DNA from: Nitrosopumilus sp.
GTDB taxonomy: Archaea; Thermoproteota; Nitrososphaeria; Nitrososphaerales; Nitrosopumilaceae
Reading direction: 5' to 3'
Length of the DNA stretch: 64,000 bases
NCBI RefSeq assembly: GCF_025698945.1
Contig: NZ_JAILWM010000005.1
Coordinates: 62,001-126,000 of the forward strand
The notes under the pieces are model-generated. The model searched no databases, was not told where the DNA came from, and saw only the letters and a program-made list of their open reading frames with translations. This document shows positions 46,828-54,420 of this stretch, piece by piece (position 1 is the first letter of the stretch; each line of letters opens with the position of its first letter). A program made the position numbers and the translations under genes.

Positions 46828-48171
46828 GTATTTTATACAATTATTTACAAAAATTTTTGCATAGTTAGAACTATCAAAATAGAGATGGCCATATGATGCA
46901 AGAGTGTTATTTTGCATCATTCCATCTTTATGATTTTTGATCCCATCACCAATTTCTAAATCATATACAAATTTTGAATCATTAGAAACATCTTCTAATT
47001 TAGAATAGTGAAATTCATGTCCTTGAATGGAATGTGGTTTATATGAAATGGGAGTTTTTTTAATTATCTTACCCTTTGTGTAATTTAGTGTCATTTTTTT
47101 AGTCATTCTTGTTTTTGCATCAAACAAACCAATCATTTGGTATTTTTTATTATCAATTTCTATAGATTTTGTGAGATACATTAATCCACCGCATTCAGCA
47201 TAGATAGGGATATTATCTTCAGCTAAATTTTTTATTATTTTTTTCATTGACTGATTTTTTGCAAGTGATGAACCTAATACTTCAGGAAATCCCCCACCTA
47301 TGTAAATTCCATCACATTTTGGGATTTTTTTGTCTTTAATTGGGCTGAAAAATTTTATAGTTGCACCTTCTCTTCTTAATGATTCTAAATTATCTTGATA
47401 GTAGAAATTAAATGAAGTATCTAGTGCTACAGCAATAGTAATTTTTTCTTTTTTATGTTCAGGTTTAGATATTTTTGGAAGAATAATTGAATTAGTTGCT
47501 ATTGAAATTATTTGTTGAATATCCAAAGTTTTTGATATAATTTTTGAGATTTTTTCAATTTGGTTTTTCAGAGTTTTTTTATCCAATGTAGAAATTAATC
47601 CTAGATGTCTTGATTCTAAATTCAAAAGAGGATTTTTTGGAATTGTCCCAATAATTGGAATTTTAATTTTTTCTAATGCATTTTTACATAAAAATTCATG
47701 CTTTTTGCTTCCTATTTTATTAAGAATTACACCTACAATTCGAGAATTATTATGAAATTTTAGAAATCCCAATAGTGTTGCTGCAATTGAGCGGGCTGTT
47801 TTACTTGCATCTAAAACTAAGATAACAGGAGATTTTGTTATTGAAGCAACATGATGTGTACTAGCAAAGTTTGAGTGACCAGAGAATCCATCATAATAAC
47901 CCATAACTCCTTCAATAATTGATATATTGCTTTTAGAATTTGAGATAAAACTTTTCAAAAGATTAGTCCTTCCCATCAACCAAGCATCTAGATTGTATAC
48001 TTCACGGTTTGAAATACTTGAAAGATAACTAGGATCAATATAGTCAGGACCTACTTTGAAAGGTTGAATTGAAAATCCTTGTTTTTGAAGAGCATAAATG
48101 ATAGAGCAGGTAATAGAAGTTTTTCCTACTCCACTTGTTGCTCCAGCTATTACTATTCTAGGAATTTGCAA
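46816..48171 (-). CDS. cbiA: Cobyrinate a,c-diamide synthase CbiA
   Basis: A 451-residue glutamine-dependent amidase that amidates the a and c side chains. The N-terminal P-loop is GATSGVGKTS near 10-19, and the C-terminal class I glutaminase domain has IYIGGGFPE and the nucleophile Cys in YAECGGLMYL. The catalytic His lies in HEFHYS near the end. It faces the cbiDGXC run, and cobO starts divergently 88 bases away. Confidence 0.95.
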   Translation of the reverse strand: MQIPRIVIAGATSGVGKTSITCSIIYALQKQGFSIQPFKVGPDYIDPSYLSSISNREVYNLDAWLMGRTNLLKSFISNSKSNISIIEGVMGYYDGFSGHSNFASTHHVASITKSPVILVLDASKTARSIAATLLGFLKFHNNSRIVGVILNKIGSKKHEFLCKNALEKIKIPIIGTIPKNPLLNLESRHLGLISTLDKKTLKNQIEKISKIISKTLDIQQIISIATNSIILPKISKPEHKKEKITIAVALDTSFNFYYQDNLESLRREGATIKFFSPIKDKKIPKCDGIYIGGGFPEVLGSSLAKNQSMKKIIKNLAEDNIPIYAECGGLMYLTKSIEIDNKKYQMIGLFDAKTRMTKKMTLNYTKGKIIKKTPISYKPHSIQGHEFHYSKLEDVSNDSKFVYDLEIGDGIKNHKDGMMQNNTLASYGHLYFDSSNYAKIFVNNCIKYSRT

Positions 48172-48258
48172 TTTGCATGACTAGAACCAGTTTTTATTTA
48201 AAGTGATATGTTTTTAGAAATCCTCAATGTTTTTAGTTAGAATATTAAACTAAAGAAC

Positions 48259-48792
48259 ATGGAAAAAGATGGGTTAGTTATTGTTTATACTGGTAAAGGG
48301 AAAGGAAAAACAACTGCTGCTTTAGGATTAGCTTTGAGAGCTACTGGTTATCAAAAAAAAATTTGCATGATTCAATTCATTAAAGGATCATGGCATTATG
48401 GAGAAATGGATTCATCAAAGAGGCTAGAACCAGAATTTGAAATGGTAGCTATAGGAAAAGGATTTGTTGGAATTATTGATGACAGGAGTACAAAGGAAGA
48501 ACATGAAAAAATTGCAAATGAAGCAATAAAGATCAGTAGTGAAAAAATCCAGTCAAAAAATTACGATATAATAATTTTAGATGAGGTTAATTATGCAGTA
48601 AATTTAGGATTGGTATCACTCAATGATGTTTTAAATTTAATAAAATCCAAACCGAAAGAATTGGATTTAGTACTTACTGGAAACTATGCTAAAGAAGAGG
48701 TTATTGAAATGGCTGATCTAGTTACAGAAATGAAGGAGATAAAACACCCGTTTCAAAAAGGAATTAAAGCCAAAAGAGGAATTGATTTTTAG
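48259..48792 (+). CDS. cobO: Corrinoid adenosyltransferase CobO/CobA type
   Basis: A 177-residue enzyme that adds the 5'-deoxyadenosyl group to reduced cobalt. Walker A GKGKGKTT at 12-19, MIQFIKG near 38 and LDEVNYAV near 113 are the family marks. Length matches the CobA/CobO branch. It lies beside cbiA and 41 bases before the aIF2 alpha gene. Confidence 0.95.
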   Translation: MEKDGLVIVYTGKGKGKTTAALGLALRATGYQKKICMIQFIKGSWHYGEMDSSKRLEPEFEMVAIGKGFVGIIDDRSTKEEHEKIANEAIKISSEKIQSKNYDIIILDEVNYAVNLGLVSLNDVLNLIKSKPKELDLVLTGNYAKEEVIEMADLVTEMKEIKHPFQKGIKAKRGIDF

Positions 48793-48832
48793 TCAGCAAC
48801 ATTAAATTACACAGATAGGGGTTTTAGAAGAA

Positions 48833-49630
48833 ATGTCTACAGAAATTCAAGAAATGCCTGAACAGGGAGAAATTGTACTTGCTACAATTACCAAAGTGAT
48901 GGATCATGGGGCATATGTTACATTAGATGAGTATGATGATATTCAGGGATTTTTACATATTTCAGAGATTGCACCAGGGTGGATAAGATCAGTTAATAGA
49001 TTTATTCGTGATGGTGAGAAAAAAGTTCTCCTTGTAAAGAAGGTAAATTCACAGCGTGGAGATATTGACTTGTCACTTAAACAAGTATCAAATGATCAGA
49101 AAAAACAAAAACTAAAAGAAGTTAAAAAATTTGAAAAAGGTAAGACAATTTTGCAAAATGTAAAAGAAAAGGCAAAATTATCTGATACTGAAATTGAAAA
49201 ATTAGAAGACAGTATTTATTCTAAATTTGATTCAGTATATGATGCATTTATTGAAATAGCAAGAAATGGAATTGAATCAGTAAAAGATCTAAAACTCGCA
49301 AAAAAAACTGCAACAGTTATTGAAGAGATTTGCTCAAAGATTAAGCTGCCATCAGTAGAAATAAGAGGAATAATGGAAATTACAAATCAAGGATCAGATG
49401 GTGTAGAAATAATTAAAAAAACTTTATTGGATGCAATAAAAAAAGATTCTACTATTGATATAACTTATCTTGGTGCACCAAAATATCGATTATCAATTAC
49501 ATCTGAAAATTTCAAAGCTGCAGAAAAAGCTCTCAAACCAATAATTGCTGAAATACAAACTAATATAGAAAAAAAGAAAGGATCATTCAAATTTACTAGG
49601 GAAGAATCTAAGAAAACCAGAGAGAACTAA
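48833..49630 (+). CDS. eif2a: Translation initiation factor aIF2, alpha subunit
   Basis: A 265-residue subunit. An S1 OB domain (GEIVLATITKVMDHGAYVTL) covers about 12-85, followed by a helical domain and the C-terminal alpha-beta domain that binds aIF2 gamma. aIF2 brings initiator tRNA to the ribosome. Nop10 follows after one base. The gamma subunit is encoded about 1 kb downstream on the other strand. Confidence 0.95.
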   Translation: MSTEIQEMPEQGEIVLATITKVMDHGAYVTLDEYDDIQGFLHISEIAPGWIRSVNRFIRDGEKKVLLVKKVNSQRGDIDLSLKQVSNDQKKQKLKEVKKFEKGKTILQNVKEKAKLSDTEIEKLEDSIYSKFDSVYDAFIEIARNGIESVKDLKLAKKTATVIEEICSKIKLPSVEIRGIMEITNQGSDGVEIIKKTLLDAIKKDSTIDITYLGAPKYRLSITSENFKAAEKALKPIIAEIQTNIEKKKGSFKFTREESKKTREN

Positions 49631-49631
49631 A

Positions 49632-49787
49632 ATGAGATTTCAATTAAGAAAATGTTTGAATTGTAATCATTATACATTAAAAGAAAAATGTGTAAAGTGT
49701 AACCAAGATACAATTTCTGCACATCCAGCAAAATTTTCACCTGATGACAAATATATGAGATACAGATTAGCAGACAGATATACTTAG
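49632..49787 (+). CDS. nop10: Ribosome biogenesis protein Nop10
   Basis: A 51-residue protein too short for a usual gene list. It has CLNCNHY and CVKCN zinc-ribbon knuckles, then AHPAKFSPDDKYMRYR, the Nop10 signature. It is part of H/ACA ribonucleoproteins that make pseudouridine. It starts one base after the aIF2 alpha stop; the aIF2 alpha-nop10 pair is a common archaeal arrangement. Confidence 0.93.
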   Translation: MRFQLRKCLNCNHYTLKEKCVKCNQDTISAHPAKFSPDDKYMRYRLADRYT

Positions 49788-49828
49788 ATTAAATTTTTAG
49801 AGAAAATATTCATAACATTTAAGAATTA

Positions 49829-50287
49829 TTAGGGTGGTGAATACCGTCCTTCAAGTTTAGTTTCAGCAATAATATGATTTTTCATTGAATTTTCTAATTC
49901 TTTTTTGGTAGAACCTTCTTTTAGATCTAATTTTGTATCTAATGCATATAGTTTGAAGATGTAAGTATGTTCTTTATCTGGCGGAGCAGGACCACCATAT
50001 CCAATTTCTCCAAAATCAGTTTTACCTTCAATACTATTTTTTGGAGTAGAATTTTCTTGAATTTCTAGGGAGTTAGGTTCAATATTCCATAATACCCAAT
50101 GAACCCAAACCTTTCCAACAGCCCCCATAGCATCAGGATCATCCATAATTAATGCCAGTGATAACGTATTATCTGGAACTCCTTTGATTTTTAGTGGAGG
50201 ATTATGATTACCATGTTTATAACCAAACTTCTTTGGAATTACTTCTCCATTTTGGAATGCATCACTTTCTAGAGTTAATGACACCAT
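49829..50287 (-). CDS. PEBP family protein (YbhB/YbcL, Raf kinase inhibitor-like)
   Basis: A 152-residue phosphatidylethanolamine-binding-protein-like fold. NPPLKIKGVP, LIMDDPDA, VWVHWVLWNI and YGGPAPPDKEHTYIFKLYAL are the family motifs, forming the anion-binding site. Bacterial and archaeal members have no firm role. No signal peptide is seen. Confidence 0.95.
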   Translation of the reverse strand: MVSLTLESDAFQNGEVIPKKFGYKHGNHNPPLKIKGVPDNTLSLALIMDDPDAMGAVGKVWVHWVLWNIEPNSLEIQENSTPKNSIEGKTDFGEIGYGGPAPPDKEHTYIFKLYALDTKLDLKEGSTKKELENSMKNHIIAETKLEGRYSPP

Positions 50288-50321
50288 AGATTTTATTTAA
50301 AATACATTAAGTTAAATTTTT

Positions 50322-50690
50322 CTAAGATTCCAAAACTATTTTATCATTTGAAAGTGAAATGATAGAGCTGCCAAGTTTTTTAACATTTTTTTTAAGTTCC
50401 TTGTCCATTGTTGCAATAATTACATTATTCTTTGAAGCATAATTAAGTAATTTTTTATCGGCAAATGATCCATTAATAGGGATTATTTTGAATTTTTTTA
50501 TGAAATCTAAAGTTATCGATATGCTATTTTTCTTTTCTGGATTTTTTAATAATTTTAATAATTCATTTTTTACTACTTGAGGAACTACAAAAGTAATTTG
50601 GCCAATTTCTGTACCTAAATTATCTATATTTTTTATTCTTTTATTAGCAATATGAATTAGAAAATTTGTATCACAGATAACTTCAACCAA
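50322..50690 (-). CDS. PIN-domain ribonuclease-like protein
   Basis: A 122-residue PIN domain with the acidic residues in CDTNFLIH (Asp 7), VVKNELLKLL (Glu near 43) and ATMDKELK (Asp near 95). The location beside aIF2 gamma, overlapping by eight bases, is the arrangement of the archaeal Fcf1/Utp24-like PIN proteins, which suggests a role in rRNA processing rather than a toxin. No antitoxin gene is adjacent. Confidence 0.85.
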   Translation of the reverse strand: MVEVICDTNFLIHIANKRIKNIDNLGTEIGQITFVVPQVVKNELLKLLKNPEKKNSISITLDFIKKFKIIPINGSFADKKLLNYASKNNVIIATMDKELKKNVKKLGSSIISLSNDKIVLES

Positions 50691-51945
50691 CTATTCCTGC
50701 ACCAATTAATCGCCATCGTTCTGATATTCTTCTACTTATTGCTACATTTCCACCATCAAAAATGCATGCAGGTCGTCTTAATTCAATTTCAATATTATTT
50801 GATTTAATTTTAGTAACCTTTCCTAGCACAGGAGCAGTTCCGATATTTAATCTGAGCAATTCTCCTGCTTGGATTGGTTGTACCTTAATATCTTCAGTAG
50901 TACCTACAGCAGAATCAAAAAGATTTACTTCTAGTTTTAGCAATGTAGAGTTTTCAGGAAGTGTACCAGGTTTTCCAATAACTGAACCAATAAAGGAATC
51001 ACTTCTAGTCATGGATGGATCTAATTTTGTTCCAATGGCTACCAAACCACCTGGTTTTACGGATTCAACAATCCCAGCAGCTGTACCTAATGATGTAATT
51101 TCTGTAAGTAATGGTTCATATGATTTTTTTTTCTCATTTAAAATTCCAGGTTTAATTTCTATTTCATCTCCTACATTAAAAATTCCCTGAGTAAGACTTC
51201 CACCAATAACTCCTCCTTTGATATTTTTTAATTTAGTTCCTGGTTTGTTTACATCAAATGATCTTAGAACATGCATAACAGTATCTTTTTTTTCATCTCT
51301 TTCAGGTGTTTTAATGGTGTTTTCTATAGCGCCGATTAGTGCATCAATGTTTAATTTTGATTGAGCTGAGATTGGTATTACAGGTGCTTTAGCTGCAAAA
51401 GTTCCTTTAACAAATTTTGATATTTCCTGAAAATTGTCAAGTGCTTCTTTGTAAGATAATAAATCAACTTTATTTTGGACCACAACGATTTGTTGAATAC
51501 CTAATGTTTGAAGAGCTAAAAGATGTTCTTTGGTTTGGGGTTTTGGAACTTTTTCATTTGCGGCAACCAGTAACATAGCACCATCCATTAATGCAGAACC
51601 TGAGAGCATATTTGCCATTAAACTTTCGTGGCCTGGACTATCAACAAAACTAACTACCCTTGATAATTCACTTTCTTTACCACAATTATTACACCTTGGT
51701 GTAGTAGAATATCCTAAAGGTTCTTCACATTTTTTACATTTGTAAAATGCTGCATCAGAATAACCTACACGAATAGTGATACCACGTTTTAATTCTTGAC
51801 TATGAACACTAGTCCATGAGCCTGTTAATGCTTGAATTAAAGTAGTTTTTCCATGATCTACATGACCAGCAGTTCCAATATTTACACAAGGCTGATATCC
51901 ATATTTTTTAATATACCATTCAGGAAGTGTATCTCTCCAATGCAT
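50683..51945 (-). CDS. eif2g: Translation initiation factor aIF2, gamma subunit
   Basis: A 420-residue GTPase. G1 GHVDHGKTT near 27-35, a zinc knuckle CKKC...CNNC at about 74-92, DSPGHE (G3) and NKVD (G4) are clear, followed by two beta-barrel domains. It carries initiator Met-tRNA. It is transcribed together with the PIN gene and lies downstream of rps6e. Confidence 0.96.
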   Translation of the reverse strand: MHWRDTLPEWYIKKYGYQPCVNIGTAGHVDHGKTTLIQALTGSWTSVHSQELKRGITIRVGYSDAAFYKCKKCEEPLGYSTTPRCNNCGKESELSRVVSFVDSPGHESLMANMLSGSALMDGAMLLVAANEKVPKPQTKEHLLALQTLGIQQIVVVQNKVDLLSYKEALDNFQEISKFVKGTFAAKAPVIPISAQSKLNIDALIGAIENTIKTPERDEKKDTVMHVLRSFDVNKPGTKLKNIKGGVIGGSLTQGIFNVGDEIEIKPGILNEKKKSYEPLLTEITSLGTAAGIVESVKPGGLVAIGTKLDPSMTRSDSFIGSVIGKPGTLPENSTLLKLEVNLFDSAVGTTEDIKVQPIQAGELLRLNIGTAPVLGKVTKIKSNNIEIELRRPACIFDGGNVAISRRISERWRLIGAGIVG

Positions 51946-51976
51946 GAATCAAAATGAAGAATCGGTATATGTTAAG

Positions 51977-52387
51977 TTATTCTTTTTTATCTTCAGTTTT
52001 TTCTTCTGTAGCTTCAGAAGTTTCATCTACAGGAGCTTCAACTGGTAATTCACCATCAAATTTACAATTTATTTGATAGATTTCTTCAGATACAGTGTTT
52101 CCTCGCATTAATTTTCTAACTCTTTGTCCAATTTCTGCATCTTGAAGACCAACTCCTTTTGAAAGTAAAACATATTTTCTTGCAGAACCATGAATATCAT
52201 TTCTCATAGGAACGCCAGATTTGTCACTTCCTCCAGTAAGTTTTAATTTTCCATTCAATCCAACAATTGATGCATCAGTTTCTTTTCCTAATTCTAATCC
52301 CAGTAATGGATTAGCGTCGCTATCTTTGAGTTCCTTAGAAATGGATTTTCCTGTGATATCTGAAATTGTTAGCTTGAAGTTTGCCAA
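51977..52387 (-). CDS. rps6e: Small ribosomal subunit protein eS6
   Basis: A 136-residue protein. The family N-terminus is M/L-ANFKLTISD, which fits the TTG at 52385-52387; an upstream TTG at 52396 would add three residues. GSDKSGVPMR and KYVLLSKGVG are typical eS6 strands. It ends with an acidic Glu/Lys tail. It lies 31 bases upstream of the aIF2 gamma gene, as in many archaea. Confidence 0.94.
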   Translation of the reverse strand: MANFKLTISDITGKSISKELKDSDANPLLGLELGKETDASIVGLNGKLKLTGGSDKSGVPMRNDIHGSARKYVLLSKGVGLQDAEIGQRVRKLMRGNTVSEEIYQINCKFDGELPVEAPVDETSEATEEKTEDKKE

Positions 52388-52461
52388 GTATTCCAAAAAA
52401 ATTATGAACGACTAATTAACGTTTGGACATTATTTTTAAATCAAGATTATCAAAGATAGGC

Positions 52462-52584
52462 ATGACAGAAGAAATCAGATGTCCAAGATGTGATAAGAAA
52501 ATGGTAGATATGCAAGCATGTCATATGTTTTGTCCTAATTGTGGGGCTCACTTGGATTGTTCTGATAAAGGAAATTTTTGGTAG
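52462..52584 (+). CDS. Tiny zinc-ribbon protein, 40 residues
   Basis: A 41-codon frame starting at ATG 52462. CPRC at 7-10 and CPNC at 24-27 (with a further CH before) form a compact zinc ribbon; it ends GNFW. The stop touches the stop of the convergent small zinc protein. Function unknown; the strict Cys pattern makes it likely real. Confidence 0.65.
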   Translation: MTEEIRCPRCDKKMVDMQACHMFCPNCGAHLDCSDKGNFW

Positions 52585-52758
52585 TTAAATTCCCGGTCGA
52601 TCTGGTATGTAATCAGTTGCCATGTTAACTGCCTGATCTTTCATAATCTCAAGATAAGTATCATAATCTGCTTCAAAATTGCAATGTGGACACTTTACAT
52701 TTGTAATATCATCATCTAAAATCGCAACTTTTTCACACTCTGGGCATCTTGCATCCAT
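52585..52758 (-). CDS. Small zinc-ribbon protein, 57 residues
   Basis: A small protein beginning MDARCPECEKVAI with a second CPHC 21 residues later, making one zinc ribbon, then a helical tail ending DRPGI. The frame extends to a TTG at 52773 (62 residues), but the ATG at 52758 lies 25 bases from an AT box and suits a leaderless mRNA. Not recognised by function. Convergent with the 40-residue zinc protein with no gap. Confidence 0.7.
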   Translation of the reverse strand: MDARCPECEKVAILDDDITNVKCPHCNFEADYDTYLEIMKDQAVNMATDYIPDRPGI

Positions 52759-52777
52759 GTATAATATTCTCAATTAA

Positions 52778-52788
52778 GATATTTAATC
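52778..52788. promoter_or_regulatory. Shared TATA-like box between zinc-ribbon gene and tRNA-Gly
   Basis: GATATTTAATC, nearly palindromic (GAT...ATC), is centred at about 52784. That is 26 bases from the first base of tRNA-Gly (52810) on the plus strand and 26 bases from the ATG at 52758 on the minus strand. One box could direct TBP to both sides. Confidence 0.45.
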
Positions 52789-52809
52789 ATAATCAAACAA
52801 GATTTTCTA

Positions 52810-52883
52810 GCGGAGTTAGTCTAGCTCGGTAAGATGTCAGCTTCCCAAGCTGAAGGTCGCGGGTTCAAATCCCGCACTCCGCA
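52810..52883 (+). tRNA. tRNA-Gly (anticodon CCC)
   Basis: A 74-nt tRNA. The acceptor stem GCGGAGT/ACTCCGC is perfect, discriminator A. The anticodon stem TCAGC/GCTGA closes TTCCCAA, anticodon CCC, which reads GGG. The T-arm is GCGGG-TTCAAAT-CCCGC. No intron, no encoded CCA. The next gene's stop begins at the very next base. Confidence 0.96.
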
Positions 52884-53843
52884 TTATAATTCTCTGATTG
52901 CTTGTTCTATTATTCCTCTATCTGGTGCTCGTGGATAATATTTTAAATAATTTTTTAGATCCTCTTTGGCTCCTGAAATATTATTTTGTTTTTCTCGTAT
53001 GTATGCACGATTTTTGTAAATCTTGGCAGATCTGTTTGGATTAATTTCAATAGCTTTTGTATAATTTTCCTCAGCCTTTTCGAATTTATTTGATTTTAGA
53101 TAAAAATTACCCAATCCATTATAACTAAGATATGAATTAGGATTTGATTTCAAGCATTTTTCATAAAACTGGGTACACTCTGATGATTTTTGTGAATTTA
53201 GTAAGGAACCATAAAGATGTAATGCAGTAGAGTTGTTTGGATTAAGTTCTATTGCTTTTTTTAATAATTCTCCTGCCTTTGCAAAATTATTTTGAATTTG
53301 GTATCTCTCAGAAATCAGACACAATCTATTTGATTCATTATCATTACTTTCAAGATTGATTGAAGATAAAATATCAGAAGTGGTCAATATAATTAATAGT
53401 CGTCCTTCTTCTGCCCATTGTTTATCAAAAATTTCTTCAGGTATTGCTCCCTCTTGTTGTTCACCTTCTTTATTTCCTTTTTGAATATAATGAAGTATTG
53501 ATTTTTCTTCAATATCGTATCCAGTAATTACAGATGCATGTTGGGTGATTTCTGGAATTCCTGGAAGAATAACAATTGGAGGTATACCAACATCAATAAT
53601 TTTTTTTAGTTCTGATAATGAGGAATGAATAATTTTACAGGTGAGGCCATGTCTTTCTGCAAGTTCTATTCCTTCAATTAGAATACTACCAGAATATCCA
53701 GAGTAGTTTTTGGCAATTTCTTGTGCTTCAACCATAGGTAATTGTACATTCCAATATTTTGAAACTACATTAATTGGTAATGGGAGACAAATGTTTTCTT
53801 CATCAACAAGTGGTAAGAGTAATTCATGATTTTCAGGCTCCAT
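52884..53843 (-). CDS. C39-like peptidase domain fused to TPR repeats
   Basis: A 319-residue protein. The first 150 residues resemble the papain-like C39 fold: Cys 18 in ENICLPLPINVVSKYW occupies the nucleophile position, and ITQHASVITGYD gives the His and following Asp. From about 175 on come three to four tetratricopeptide repeats (AKAGELLKKAIELNPNN, KAEENYTKAIEINPN). The usual CGPA motif is altered to CLPL, so activity is uncertain. No signal peptide. Adjacent to tRNA-Gly. Confidence 0.75.
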   Translation of the reverse strand: MEPENHELLLPLVDEENICLPLPINVVSKYWNVQLPMVEAQEIAKNYSGYSGSILIEGIELAERHGLTCKIIHSSLSELKKIIDVGIPPIVILPGIPEITQHASVITGYDIEEKSILHYIQKGNKEGEQQEGAIPEEIFDKQWAEEGRLLIILTTSDILSSINLESNDNESNRLCLISERYQIQNNFAKAGELLKKAIELNPNNSTALHLYGSLLNSQKSSECTQFYEKCLKSNPNSYLSYNGLGNFYLKSNKFEKAEENYTKAIEINPNRSAKIYKNRAYIREKQNNISGAKEDLKNYLKYYPRAPDRGIIEQAIREL

Positions 53844-53877
53844 ATAATGAAGAAAATTTTAGAGTTATTAAAATCAA

Positions 53878-54420
53878 TCAGAGTAAACAAAATTTTTCAA
53901 TTAAATCACAACCATCTTGACTCATCTCAGGATGAAACTGTGTTCCAAAAATTGGTTTTCCGGAATATTGAATTATCTCATATTTGCAATTATGGGATTG
54001 TCCTAACACTATCAACTCCTTAGGTAATTTAGATATTTCAAAACTATGACTTTCATAGACCTTAATAGAGTTATTTGAAATTGGATTATCCTTGATAATT
54101 TGAATAGTTTCATTTCCTTTTTGCAAAGTTGGTATTTTTCTTATAGTTCCGCCAAGAGTTAGAGCCATTATCTCTGCTCCGTAGCATATTCCAAGTAGTT
54201 TTATGTTATTTTTTACAGAATAATTAATGATTTTTGAATTGACTTTATTAGTTTTTTTTTCATTTATACGACGTCCAGATAAAATAATAGAATTAAAACT
54301 ATCAATGGAATTTAGATCAAAAAGATCGGGAGTATGTTTTTCAAATTTAAAATTTTTCTCTTCAAGAAATGAAATTAAATTTTTTGTGTAAAGAGATCCG
54401 TTATCTAATACTAGAAGCAA
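53878..54420 (-). CDS. Class I glutamine amidotransferase, GuaA glutaminase-like
   Basis: A 180-residue glutaminase domain. The nucleophile Cys 79 is in GICYGAEI, and the His/Glu pair (163, 165) is in TQFHPEMS, so the triad is intact. Layout resembles the stand-alone glutaminase subunit of archaeal GMP synthase, but the usual His after the nucleophile elbow is Ala and the synthetase subunit is not nearby. A different amidotransferase role is possible. It begins directly at the end of the UPF0182 gene. Confidence 0.82.
   Translation of the reverse strand: MLLVLDNGSLYTKNLISFLEEKNFKFEKHTPDLFDLNSIDSFNSIILSGRRINEKKTNKVNSKIINYSVKNNIKLLGICYGAEIMALTLGGTIRKIPTLQKGNETIQIIKDNPISNNSIKVYESHSFEISKLPKELIVLGQSHNCKYEIIQYSGKPIFGTQFHPEMSQDGCDLIEKFCLL

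Noticed and set aside
50322-50690. VapC-type toxin
   Set aside because: No antitoxin gene lies next to it, and the overlap with aIF2 gamma fits the Fcf1-like housekeeping PIN proteins.
50762-51190. 142-codon plus-strand frame
   Set aside because: It lies antisense within the well-supported aIF2 gamma gene and resembles no protein.
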